A stretch of DNA of 20,305 bases from JAABTH01 sp964390725 (GTDB lineage Bacteria > Bacillota > Dethiobacteria > DTU022): assembly GCA_964390725.1 (NCBI GenBank), contig CAYMIW010000049.1, positions 1-20,305 on the forward strand, in the 5' to 3' direction. Under the pieces are notes generated by a model. That model was not told the DNA's origin and searched no databases. It worked only from the letters and a program-made list of their open reading frames with translations. The position numbers and the translations under genes are program-made. Positions 1 to 5,992 of this stretch are shown one piece after another (within the stretch, counting starts at the first letter, position 1; every line of letters begins with the position of its first letter).

Positions 1-76
1 TCCTCCCTAAAAGTACTCCAAGCATAAAGGTAGTCCACCAAACCGGGTCAAGTCCAGTTTCAAGTGTAGAACTACA
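1..76 (-). mobile_element. Probable end of an insertion sequence cut by the window edge
   Basis: Read on the minus strand, this stretch runs from a TGTAGTTCTACA dyad (65-76) through a 'CTTGACCCGG' segment to an AGGGAGGA ribosome site at the very edge. That looks like the terminal repeat and leader of a transposase gene lying just outside the window. It sits exactly where the DUF4256 gene loses its 5' half, which fits an insertion. The family cannot be assigned from 76 bases, and the call rests on layout plus recalled resemblance to IS leaders. Confidence 0.4.
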
Positions 77-444
77 GAACATCACAGCGGAAGCTAAACT
101 TGTTCCACGACTGTTCTGCAGAAAGCCCCAAAGACCGCAGAAATTTATATTATGATCGTGAAGCTCAGGAGTCAAGAAAAAAGAACAAGCCAGAGGATAA
201 CGCTATTGAGATGGCTGCTTCCATGGGCATTGAACATTTTATTGTAGAAGAATACCGCGAACTGCAAAAACATGGGGAGTTCGATACTAAAACCTCGAGT
301 TGGGTTAAAACACCTCTTAAAATCAGAAGACTTGGGAGAGTCTTATTTTGTGACCGCCTTTGTGATAAGGTCTTCGTCTACCATAATGAAGCGGAGACAT
401 TTTATTATGGCGCATGAGGTTTTCGTGGTTCACTTAGAGTCTGA
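77..444 (+). pseudogene. DUF4256-family protein, 5'-truncated and with a nonsense codon
   Basis: The readable part from about 100 contains DCSAESPKDRR, NAIEMAASMGIE, EEYRELQK, TSSWVKTP and FCDRLCDKVFVYHNEAE, which I recognise as the C-terminal half of the DUF4256 family (function unknown, usually about 185-190 residues). Roughly the first 80 residues are absent, and sequence upstream of about 77 belongs to a probable IS end. The frame stops at TGA 415-417. Reading through that stop continues in frame as GFRGSLRV and ends at TGA 442-444, which is the ending I expect for intact members, so 415-417 looks like an Arg-to-stop mutation. TTG at 100 is only the first possible start codon, not a real one. 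The gene is almost certainly dead. Confidence 0.7.
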
Positions 445-471
445 GGCATTTTAGGTCCTGATGAAGATATG

Positions 472-551
472 GTCAGGCCTTGAATTGTCACTTTTTGCAT
501 TAGCAGAGTCTGAGTTTAGTTAAAAGTAAAATTTATATTTCAAGACCTGAC
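472..551. repeat. Long inverted repeat between pseudogene and membrane-protein gene
   Basis: Arms GTCAGGCCTTGAA (472-484) and TTCAAGACCTGAC (539-551) are complementary at 12 of 13 positions and are separated by 54 bases. It lies in the convergent gap downstream of both neighbours. It could be a small palindromic insertion or a transcript 3' structure. There is no clear T-tract directly after either arm, so it is not called a terminator. Confidence 0.5.
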
Positions 552-580
552 TCTCTGTGTGCAAAGCCGTAATATGCTTC

Positions 581-1024
581 CTATTCATCTTCCCTATTTT
601 GGATTCTTTTGATAATAAGTGTGGTTATAGCAACAACCATGGCAACTCCAGCTGTAATAAATAACAAAGGTGCACTTATTTCTTCAATCTGTCCAGGACT
701 GCTGAAGCTTGTATTATTCATCAGAACTAAAATAGCGGCAGATATTAAGGCTGCAAAAAACATTGTCATAACTACCGTCATAAGCGGTTTTTCTGTTTTA
801 GCGGCTGGCCCAACGAAAGCGTTTGCAGTAATTAACCGGATAACATAAATTCCAGCAGTAAGCGTCAGGATAATCATTACATTTGCTGGATAGCTAATCC
901 ACCTAAACCCAAAACCGTAAAGCCCTGCATCAAGCATCAGCAAGTATAAAAGCATAACAAATGCTTGGTTGCCAATAGAATTTTTTTTCTGAACTTGCAT
1001 TTCATCCAAACCTTTTTTATTCAT
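581..1024 (-). CDS. Small integral membrane protein, DUF6773-like
   Basis: The 147-residue protein has about four hydrophobic segments (roughly residues 21-40, 45-65, 82-103 and 118-138) and a charged C-terminus. The stretch GNQAFVMLLYLLMLDAGLYGFGFRW resembles proteins I recall as DUF6773, but that family name is tentative and no activity is known. Its ATG overlaps the stop of the upstream XRE regulator gene by 8 bases (ATGAATAA), so the two are probably translationally coupled in a two-gene operon. A second ATG at residue 9 is a possible alternative start. Pairs of a 65-70 residue XRE regulator and a small membrane protein are common in Firmicutes. The membrane protein may be a sensor or a partner in envelope stress, but nothing in the sequence shows this. 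Confidence 0.75.
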   Translation of the reverse strand: MNKKGLDEMQVQKKNSIGNQAFVMLLYLLMLDAGLYGFGFRWISYPANVMIILTLTAGIYVIRLITANAFVGPAAKTEKPLMTVVMTMFFAALISAAILVLMNNTSFSSPGQIEEISAPLLFITAGVAMVVAITTLIIKRIQNREDE

Positions 1025-1226
1025 TCAGATCGTCCTCCCAGAATAAATCATTTAAAGTTCTATCCAATGCTCTGCATATTGCAATACACAAATTAATTGT
1101 TGGGTTATAGTCACCGTTCTCGATCGCATTTATGGTTTGTCTCGTTACGCCTACTATATCGGCAACATCCTTCTGTGACAGATCTTTTGCTGCTCGCGCA
1201 GACTTCAATCGTAAATTTTTCCCCAA
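1017..1226 (-). CDS. Small XRE-family helix-turn-helix regulator
   Basis: The 69-residue protein is almost entirely one Cro/CI-type HTH domain. It carries LSQKDVADIVGVTRQTINAIENGDYNPTI, with the recognition helix around residues 28-38, and ends LNDLFWEDDLNE, a typical tail of this small-regulator group. It should bind DNA as a dimer with no separate sensor domain. The start used is TTG at 1226 with a GGGG stretch just upstream; there is no ATG in a suitable place. A good promoter (17-bp spacer) and a 16-bp AT palindrome lie upstream and suggest autoregulation. It is co-transcribed with the membrane-protein gene, whose start overlaps its stop codon. Confidence 0.85.
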   Translation of the reverse strand: MGKNLRLKSARAAKDLSQKDVADIVGVTRQTINAIENGDYNPTINLCIAICRALDRTLNDLFWEDDLNE

Positions 1227-1262
1227 AATATCGCCCCAATTCTATATGCCTTGCTCGAAACA

Positions 1263-1309
1263 AATATAATATAAGATAGATAAAATGTCAAGTATAATAT
1301 ATATATTAT
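1263..1309 (-). promoter_or_regulatory. Promoter and AT-rich palindrome for the XRE/membrane-protein operon
   Basis: On the minus strand there is TTGACA (1286-1291), a 17-bp spacer, and TATATT (1263-1268). Immediately upstream of the -35 is the perfect 16-bp palindrome ATAATATATATATTAT (1294-1309), a plausible operator for the small XRE protein. The promoter is strong by consensus; the operator assignment is inferred. Confidence 0.65.
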
Positions 1310-1511
1310 CTTTTATATTTTACTTATGTGTAATAAGCAGTCCTCTGGCATACTTAAAGACTCAGAAGGCCAAAGCCAATGGAGGTGCTACAGGGAAACA
1401 GTTCTTTTAAGATCTAGCAGCAACCATATTACTGCTTGAGATGGTCAGGATTGTGAGCTTAACCCCAAACACGCTACAATATAGTTACGGTTAAAACAGG
1501 CACATTTTTTG

Positions 1512-2345
1512 TTATACAGCTCCATAGAGGCTTGGGGGCAGTCTCCCATGCGCTCTTTGGGGTCTTTCGTTGATATAGTAATCCATGTATTCTTCTGTTA
1601 TTTGCCTTGCTTCATTTAAATCCTCTAGCTTTTTGCTTCGCAGATGGATCGTTTCACTTTTAAAATGACCGAAAAAACTTTCTGCCGGGGCGATGTCCCA
1701 GCAATTACCCTTACGCGACATGCTCTGCTCGGCTTCCAATGTTTCTAAAAGTTCAACATAAGCAGTATTGGTAAAGTGCACCCCCTGGTCACTATGTACT
1801 ACACTGCCTTTAAGATTAACTGCTTTAGAAAGCTCTTTAATGGTTTCTAAGCTCAAATGCTTGTCTTGCTTATCGCTTATGTTCCAGATTACCGGCTCTC
1901 TATTGTATAGGTCAATAACTACGCATAAGTAAGCCATCGTGCGCCTGGTGGGAATGTAGGTTATGTCTGTAACATATTTCTTCCCCGGTAAATCTGTTTT
2001 AAAATCGCGCGCTAACAGGTTTTCTTTAAGGATCCTTGTTTCTTTCGGGACCCGGTATTTTTTCCTGACGATCGAGCTGAGCCTGTTTTCGCGCATAATC
2101 CTGTATACTTTCTTATGGTTGACGACTAAGTTGTATTTGTTCCACAACAGGTCTTTAATGCTCCGATAGCCGGCTCTTTTATTTGATTTATGATAGAGGT
2201 CAATTATTATTTTTTCCACAGCATCCCGCTGTTTTAGCGGTTTCTTTTTGTAACGGTAGTATGCTGTTCTGCTAACCCCTGCTATCTCGCATAATAGCCA
2301 AATTGGAAATTGGTATTCCAGTTTTAAAAGCGCTTTATATTTCAC
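1512..2345 (-). CDS. IS3-family transposase OrfB (DDE integrase domain)
   Basis: The 277-residue protein has an N-terminal HTH_21-like region (about 40-95) and then an rve integrase core. The catalytic acidic residues are D127 in VTDITYI, D186 in HSDQGVHF and E222 in ESFFGHFK, with 35 residues between the second D and E, as in IS3 transposases. The C-terminus has YINERPQRAHGRLPPSLY, a standard ending. It begins with GTG overlapping the orfA stop (GTGA) and lies in the -1 frame relative to orfA. The active OrfAB fusion is expected to arise by -1 frameshifting on a run of nine A just before the overlap. All catalytic residues are present. Confidence 0.95.
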   Translation of the reverse strand: MKYKALLKLEYQFPIWLLCEIAGVSRTAYYRYKKKPLKQRDAVEKIIIDLYHKSNKRAGYRSIKDLLWNKYNLVVNHKKVYRIMRENRLSSIVRKKYRVPKETRILKENLLARDFKTDLPGKKYVTDITYIPTRRTMAYLCVVIDLYNREPVIWNISDKQDKHLSLETIKELSKAVNLKGSVVHSDQGVHFTNTAYVELLETLEAEQSMSRKGNCWDIAPAESFFGHFKSETIHLRSKKLEDLNEARQITEEYMDYYINERPQRAHGRLPPSLYGAV

Positions 2346-2701
2346 TTCTCTTGTTTTTTTTTACTAATAAAGGGCTTCAGTGATTCTAAGCTTTCGTAAT
2401 AGGCTACCTTTGCTTTCAACGCTAATATCTCTTCTTCGTATTGTTTTTCTTTGGCGGTCCTTGCATCATGCCTGAGAAGCGATTCTTTGCTCCTGGCTAC
2501 TGCTTTTTCCGGTTTTGTTGATTCTGCGGGCAGCAGGCCTTTCTTTTTCAGTTCTGCTTCCCATTTGTTGATGTAGTTCTTTGATGGCAGGTTATACTTA
2601 AGCGCTATGGAGCGCACACCCAAAGGGCTCTGGTAATAGTCTTCAATTACTGCCAGCTTAAACTCATCTGTGTATTTCCTTTTCACTTTCCGCACCCCCA
2701 A
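2342..2701 (-). CDS. IS3-family transposase OrfA (HTH domain)
   Basis: The 119-residue protein has an N-terminal helix-turn-helix (about 8-60: KYTDEFKLAVIEDYY, then VRSIALKYNLPSKNYINKWEAE), the DNA-binding part that recognises the element ends. A charged coiled-coil follows (about 85-110) and mediates multimerisation in this family. The last codons include AAA AAA AAA (nine A at 2354-2362 on the complementary strand). A -1 slip there reads directly into orfB with no intervening stop. Alone, OrfA usually acts as a transposition inhibitor; that is family knowledge, not shown here. Confidence 0.92.
   Translation of the reverse strand: MGVRKVKRKYTDEFKLAVIEDYYQSPLGVRSIALKYNLPSKNYINKWEAELKKKGLLPAESTKPEKAVARSKESLLRHDARTAKEKQYEEEILALKAKVAYYESLESLKPFISKKKQEK
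2354..2362 (-). other. A9 slippery run for -1 frameshift (orfA to orfB)
   Basis: Nine consecutive A residues on the coding strand sit four codons before the orfA stop. After a one-base backward slip the frame continues T-R-E-V-K-Y-K into orfB. This is the standard IS3-family expression signal. No stimulatory structure was checked. Confidence 0.75.
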
Positions 2702-2748
2702 TTTCAGTATATATGACCGTCCCTATCATGTATACTTAATGGGGGCAG

Positions 2749-2770
2749 ACCAGTTCTTTTGTGTTGATTT
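2749..2770. repeat. REP-like fragment next to the IS end
   Basis: The segment ACCAGTTCTTTTGTGTTGAT resembles the motif at 19284-19310 (GACGGTTCTTTTGTTGATT). It starts at the IS terminus and lies about 40 bp before the decayed RAYT transposase gene, the usual place for such repeats. The first bases are part of the IS end, so the repeat may have been cut by the insertion. Confidence 0.45.
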
Positions 2771-2808
2771 AAGATTATCTTTCCGTTATTTGTGATTAGG
2801 GTGATCAC

Positions 2809-3110
2809 ATGCCAAGAAGCGCGAGAAAAAACGTAGCTCCAATATGTGCCATATTATCCTCAGGGGTATCAGCGGGTATGAAATATGAGTTGTATTCATC
2901 GGAACCCTTTGAAAGCAGGAATTATAAAAGAAATTCAGGAGTATCCGTAGAGCCTGATAAAGCATTAAGAACATAGGTTAAGTTCAACCAGGGAAAAAAC
3001 AATGATCGATGTTTAGAGTATGATGATGGAGCAAGATTAAACGACTCTGAAGCAGCGGCAATAAACACAAGAAGTGCTACGGGAAGCAGTCAGGAAAGAG
3101 GATCGAAAAA
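2809..3110 (+). pseudogene. Decayed REP-associated tyrosine transposase (RAYT, Y1_Tnp-like)
   Basis: A ribosome site (AGGGTGA, 2798-2804) precedes ATG 2809, which opens with MPRSARK, the characteristic start of Firmicutes RAYT proteins. A frame change at about 2830 then gives SSNMCHIILRGISGYEI, matching the conserved 'IYH..LRGI' segment, before a stop at 2886. A later piece (2936-2956) reads QEYP-stop-SL, where intact members have a 'Y-WSS' motif. The segment 3025-3060 reads DGARLNDSEAAAI, like the 'RLTDEEA' region near the C-terminus. The whole is about 300 bp against more than 600 bp for a complete gene, so large internal parts are gone, including the catalytic Tyr region. The identification rests on recalled family motifs. 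Confidence 0.55.
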
Positions 3111-3941
3111 ATGAAAATTGAATATAAGATCGGCGAAATTGCAGCGCACTTTGGTATTAGCCGAGAATTGCTGCGCCATTATGACAAACTGGGCTTGTTG
3201 ACACCACACAAAAACGAACATAATGGCTATCGGGTATACAACAGGGCAGATTTTATCTGTCTGGGCTATATCAGGGATTTAAGTAAGATGGGTATTCCAC
3301 TGAATGAAATTAAGGCGATATTGAGAAGCGATAATGTAGATAAGGATGTCGACATCCTGAAGGCACGGCATGCTAAAGTAGCACAGCAAATTAATGAACT
3401 ACAGGAATTATTGTTCAGGATCGAAGACTACCAAAAAGGCTATCACAACACAGCTGAGTTCATGCAAAGAATCCATTCAACATCAGGAGAAAGCATCATA
3501 TACCAGATAATAGACGATGCAAGCAGTTCATTATTAACTGTTATGGAGAATTTTAAACACCGCTTTCCCGGTAGGGTTCCTCGGTTCACTTTCATCTGCA
3601 GTCATGAGCAGGTAATGGATAAAGGCCTTTTTGATAAGCTTTCTCAACCACACTCAAGAGGGTGTGTGCTTGTCAATGCACTTTCTTTGATCATGGATAA
3701 CAGCACAAACGCTGCTCATATAAAGCAACAGGGTCTGCTGATTAACTCACCTAAAGCATACCTTTACACCATAGCCAAGGTAATTGAAAACCAGGATTAC
3801 TCTAGCATTATACGAATTCAGGACTATATCAGGGCTAATTATATCGAAACGGCTGGAGACATGTTTGTAAGGGTAATTTCTTTGAGTAATCAGATGAAAA
3901 AGAACGTTGATTACTATGAGATTTGGATCCCTATAAAATAA
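3111..3941 (+). CDS. MerR-family transcriptional activator with C-terminal effector domain
   Basis: The N-terminal winged helix (residues 5-72) has IGEIAAHFGISRELLRHYDKLGLL and NGYRVYN, followed by a dimerising helix (about 78-110). The remaining 165 residues look like the GyrI-like effector-binding domain of multidrug- or small-molecule-sensing MerR proteins (BmrR/Mta type), ending YYEIWIPIK. There is no C-terminal cysteine metal motif, so an organic ligand is more likely than a metal. The ATG at 3111 follows GAGG (3098-3101). The 3' end is 15 bp from a MerR-type promoter (3957-3987) that drives the two hydrolase genes, so this protein very probably controls them. The gene begins directly after a dead transposase fragment, and no promoter of its own was identified. 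Confidence 0.88.
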   Translation: MKIEYKIGEIAAHFGISRELLRHYDKLGLLTPHKNEHNGYRVYNRADFICLGYIRDLSKMGIPLNEIKAILRSDNVDKDVDILKARHAKVAQQINELQELLFRIEDYQKGYHNTAEFMQRIHSTSGESIIYQIIDDASSSLLTVMENFKHRFPGRVPRFTFICSHEQVMDKGLFDKLSQPHSRGCVLVNALSLIMDNSTNAAHIKQQGLLINSPKAYLYTIAKVIENQDYSSIIRIQDYIRANYIETAGDMFVRVISLSNQMKKNVDYYEIWIPIK

Positions 3942-3956
3942 ATATCTTAACCACTA

Positions 3957-3987
3957 TTGACCCTGTAACTGTTACAGGGTTTATTCT
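3957..3987 (+). promoter_or_regulatory. MerR-type activator promoter with perfect dyad
   Basis: There is a -35 TTGACC (3957-3962) and a -10 TATTCT (3982-3987) separated by 19 bp, instead of the usual 17. The spacer is filled by the 21-bp palindrome with arms ACCCTGTAAC (3960-3969) and GTTACAGGGT (3971-3980) around T3970. This is the hallmark architecture of promoters that MerR proteins activate by DNA distortion. It lies between the merR-like gene and the cysteine hydrolase gene. As RNA the dyad could also form a hairpin before a T-rich stretch, so a weak terminator role for the upstream gene cannot be excluded. Confidence 0.85.
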
Positions 3988-4027
3988 TTATGTGTGGTAT
4001 TGGACAAAAAATGATAGGAGGTTGGTC

Positions 4028-4738
4028 ATGGATAATAACGCAAGCTTGAACGAATTTGCAAGGCAGTATTATGGATTGTTGGGAGGTAGCGTATACAAGG
4101 ACCCCGTGGAGATTTCGAAAGATAACACGGCGCTGGTTATTATTGATGCGCAATATTGCATTACAAAGGATTATTACCTTAAGTCTTTTGCTGCCATGGG
4201 ATTCGACGCGACACCTTTTCTTGCTGCGCTTGATCAACTCGAAACTAACACCAATCAAACCCTCGGAAACATCGAAAAAATCCTGAACAAATGCAGAGAG
4301 AAGGGTATACTTCCCATTCACATTAATATCGAATCATATTTACAGGATGGCAGAGATGTTGGCAGATTGCATAAATCAGCCGGTCTGGTTTACGTTCCCA
4401 ATTCAGAACCCGCAAGCTTTATCGGTCAAGCCATGCCCGCAGATGATGAAATTGTGCTAAAAAAGACATGCTCCAGTATACATGTTGGCACGCCCATCGA
4501 TAGGGTGCTGCGAAACATGAACATTAAGAAAGTGATTGTCGCCGGTTTTTACACGGATCAGTGTGTCAGTACTTCCGTGAGGGATTTGTCAGATTTAGGC
4601 TATGAAGTAGTTATCATTGAAGACGCCATCAACGCCATGAGCCAGGAGAGGCACGAAAACGCGTTACAGAGCATCAAAAAAATATATGCCAATTCAGAAA
4701 AAACAGATGAATTATTGGCAAGGCTAGATCTGCTGTAA
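4028..4738 (+). CDS. Isochorismatase-like cysteine hydrolase
   Basis: The start is ATG 4028, preceded by AGGAGG (4016-4021) with a 6-base gap. The frame is open further upstream to 3923, but that would run into the regulator gene and across the promoter. The 236-residue protein has the Asp-Lys-Cys triad of the family: D40 in ALVIIDAQ, K146 in IVLKKTCSS and C179 in AGFYTDQCVSTSVRDLSDLGY. Members hydrolyse amide, carbamoyl or vinyl-ether bonds (nicotinamidase, N-carbamoylsarcosine amidase, isochorismatase); the substrate cannot be read from the motifs. An insertion of about 35 residues between D40 and the second strand is longer than in minimal members. The stop overlaps the next ATG by one base (TAATG), so its product and the M20 enzyme are probably made together and may act in sequence. 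Confidence 0.88.
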   Translation: MDNNASLNEFARQYYGLLGGSVYKDPVEISKDNTALVIIDAQYCITKDYYLKSFAAMGFDATPFLAALDQLETNTNQTLGNIEKILNKCREKGILPIHINIESYLQDGRDVGRLHKSAGLVYVPNSEPASFIGQAMPADDEIVLKKTCSSIHVGTPIDRVLRNMNIKKVIVAGFYTDQCVSTSVRDLSDLGYEVVIIEDAINAMSQERHENALQSIKKIYANSEKTDELLARLDLL

Positions 4739-5928
4739 TGGATTTGCAGACAAGAATCAAAGAAGCAAACATCCCACAATTGCAAGACCTATTCAAAAGA
4801 GTTGTCTCGCTGAACGATTACATGTCGGACAACCCGGAAATATCGGGGCATGAGGTGGAGGCTTCAAAAAGAATAGTTGCGCTATTAGAATCTGAAGGAT
4901 ATGACGTTCAGTGTCCCTTTGACGGTATTAGCACCTCATTCAAGGCAATCTTTGGACCGCAGATACACAAACGAAATGTGGCTATTCTGGTGGAATATGA
5001 TGCTTTGCCGGAAATCGGCCACGGTTGTGGTCATTGCGTTAGCGGCAGCATCAGTCTGTTGGCGGGCCTGATGTTACGACATCACCAGCAGGAGCTTAAT
5101 GCTAATATACACCTGATAGGCACGCCCATTGAGGAAACCGACGGAGCAAAAGCCAGCATGGTTAAAAATGGAGTCTTTAATCAGTATCATATGGCCATAA
5201 TGCTGCACATGTTTGACTCTAATGTCTTGTCCCCGGCCATGCTGGCTATCGATACAACTTTATACACGTTCCATGGAAAGTCAGCACATTCATCTGCTTC
5301 ACCCTGGGAGGGAAGAAACGCGTTCAATAGCGCCCAATTAATGTTTCATGCTATCGATATGCTGAGACAGCACGTTAAACCAGACATCAGGATGCATGGA
5401 ATTATCAGGAATCCTGGTCATGCACCCAACATCGTGCCGGAAGTGTGCTCATTGGAGCTCTATTCTAGAAGCATGAATCGAGAATATCTGAACGAGGTAA
5501 ATCGCATGATCGATAAGTGCGCCGAAGGAGCAGCGATAGCAACCGGAACCCGGTGGGAGAAGGAAGCAACGTCAAACTCTTATGATAACCTGCTCACCAA
5601 CCAAACTGGTATAGAAGTTTTGAGAGGTATCTATAAAGAACTAAACCTCAAAATAAATGACGAATCAAGCTTGTTTTTTGGCAGTTCAGATATTGGTAAT
5701 GTGAGCATGGTATGCCCTACCTTTCATTCCACACTACAGTTGGCAGATGAGGGGGTGCAGATTCACACCAGTGAATTTGCTAATTATACAAAGGGTAACC
5801 GGGCAGAGAAGGCTATCATGGATGGGGCCAAAATAATAGCTCTACATATAGCCCGTGTTTTTTCTTGCTCCATGCTCTATGAACAAATGCAAGCCGAATT
5901 TAGTGCTGCAAAGGTAACACCTGATTGA
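4738..5928 (+). CDS. M20-family metallo-amidohydrolase (AbgB / ACY1L2-like)
   Basis: The 396-residue protein is of normal length for M20 amidohydrolases. Expected metal and catalytic residues are visible: D88 in EYDALPEIGHGCGH, C97 and H99 in the CGH motif, the glutamate pair E132-E133 in GTPIEETDGAK, H157 in MLHMF, and H343 in QIHTSEF. The lid/dimer domain (about 175-290) carries FHGKSAHSSASPWEGRNA. SSDIGNVS (316-323) is typical of the AbgB/ACY1L2 branch that cleaves N-acyl or aminoacyl amide bonds. The usual 'ACGHN' is GCGHC here, so Cys replaces Asn or Asp after the His. The start ATG overlaps the upstream stop, and no strong ribosome site of its own is seen. The enzyme is probably cytoplasmic since no signal peptide is visible. 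Confidence 0.9.
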   Translation: MDLQTRIKEANIPQLQDLFKRVVSLNDYMSDNPEISGHEVEASKRIVALLESEGYDVQCPFDGISTSFKAIFGPQIHKRNVAILVEYDALPEIGHGCGHCVSGSISLLAGLMLRHHQQELNANIHLIGTPIEETDGAKASMVKNGVFNQYHMAIMLHMFDSNVLSPAMLAIDTTLYTFHGKSAHSSASPWEGRNAFNSAQLMFHAIDMLRQHVKPDIRMHGIIRNPGHAPNIVPEVCSLELYSRSMNREYLNEVNRMIDKCAEGAAIATGTRWEKEATSNSYDNLLTNQTGIEVLRGIYKELNLKINDESSLFFGSSDIGNVSMVCPTFHSTLQLADEGVQIHTSEFANYTKGNRAEKAIMDGAKIIALHIARVFSCSMLYEQMQAEFSAAKVTPD

Positions 5929-5992
5929 GCAATAGTAACGAAAGTGTTATAGGGCGGATATTTACGTGTGTTCCATTGATTTCCCTTATTAG

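Larger units (their letters stand above)
1454..2752 (-). mobile_element. IS3-family insertion sequence
   Basis: A two-frame transposase (orfA, orfB) fills this element of about 1.3 kb, a normal IS3-family size. The promoter-proximal end reads TGGTCTGCCCCCATTAAG inward from 2752. The best candidate for the other end reads TGAGCTTAACCCCAAA from 1454. Both start with TG and share a CCCCA block, as expected of imperfect IS3 terminal repeats, but the distal end is uncertain by some tens of bases. No clear 3-4 bp target duplication is visible. Both reading frames are open, so the element could be active. Confidence 0.75.

Noticed and set aside
1340..1405. Possible c-di-GMP (GEMM) riboswitch, because of the stretch CCAAAGCCA followed by GGTGCTACAGGG
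   Set aside because: The conserved hairpin between the two core parts is missing, the core bases are only loosely matched, and no plus-strand gene follows.
2786..2974. Minus-strand open frame of 62 codons
   Set aside because: It is antisense to the decayed RAYT gene, lacks a ribosome site and resembles no protein.
3960..3990. The dyad after the MerR gene as an ordinary terminator
   Set aside because: The exact -35, 19-bp spacer and -10 placement fit a MerR promoter far better, although the RNA hairpin may have a minor effect.
3923..4027. N-terminal extension of the cysteine hydrolase to 3923
   Set aside because: It would overlap the regulator gene and cross the MerR promoter; ATG 4028 has an ideal AGGAGG.
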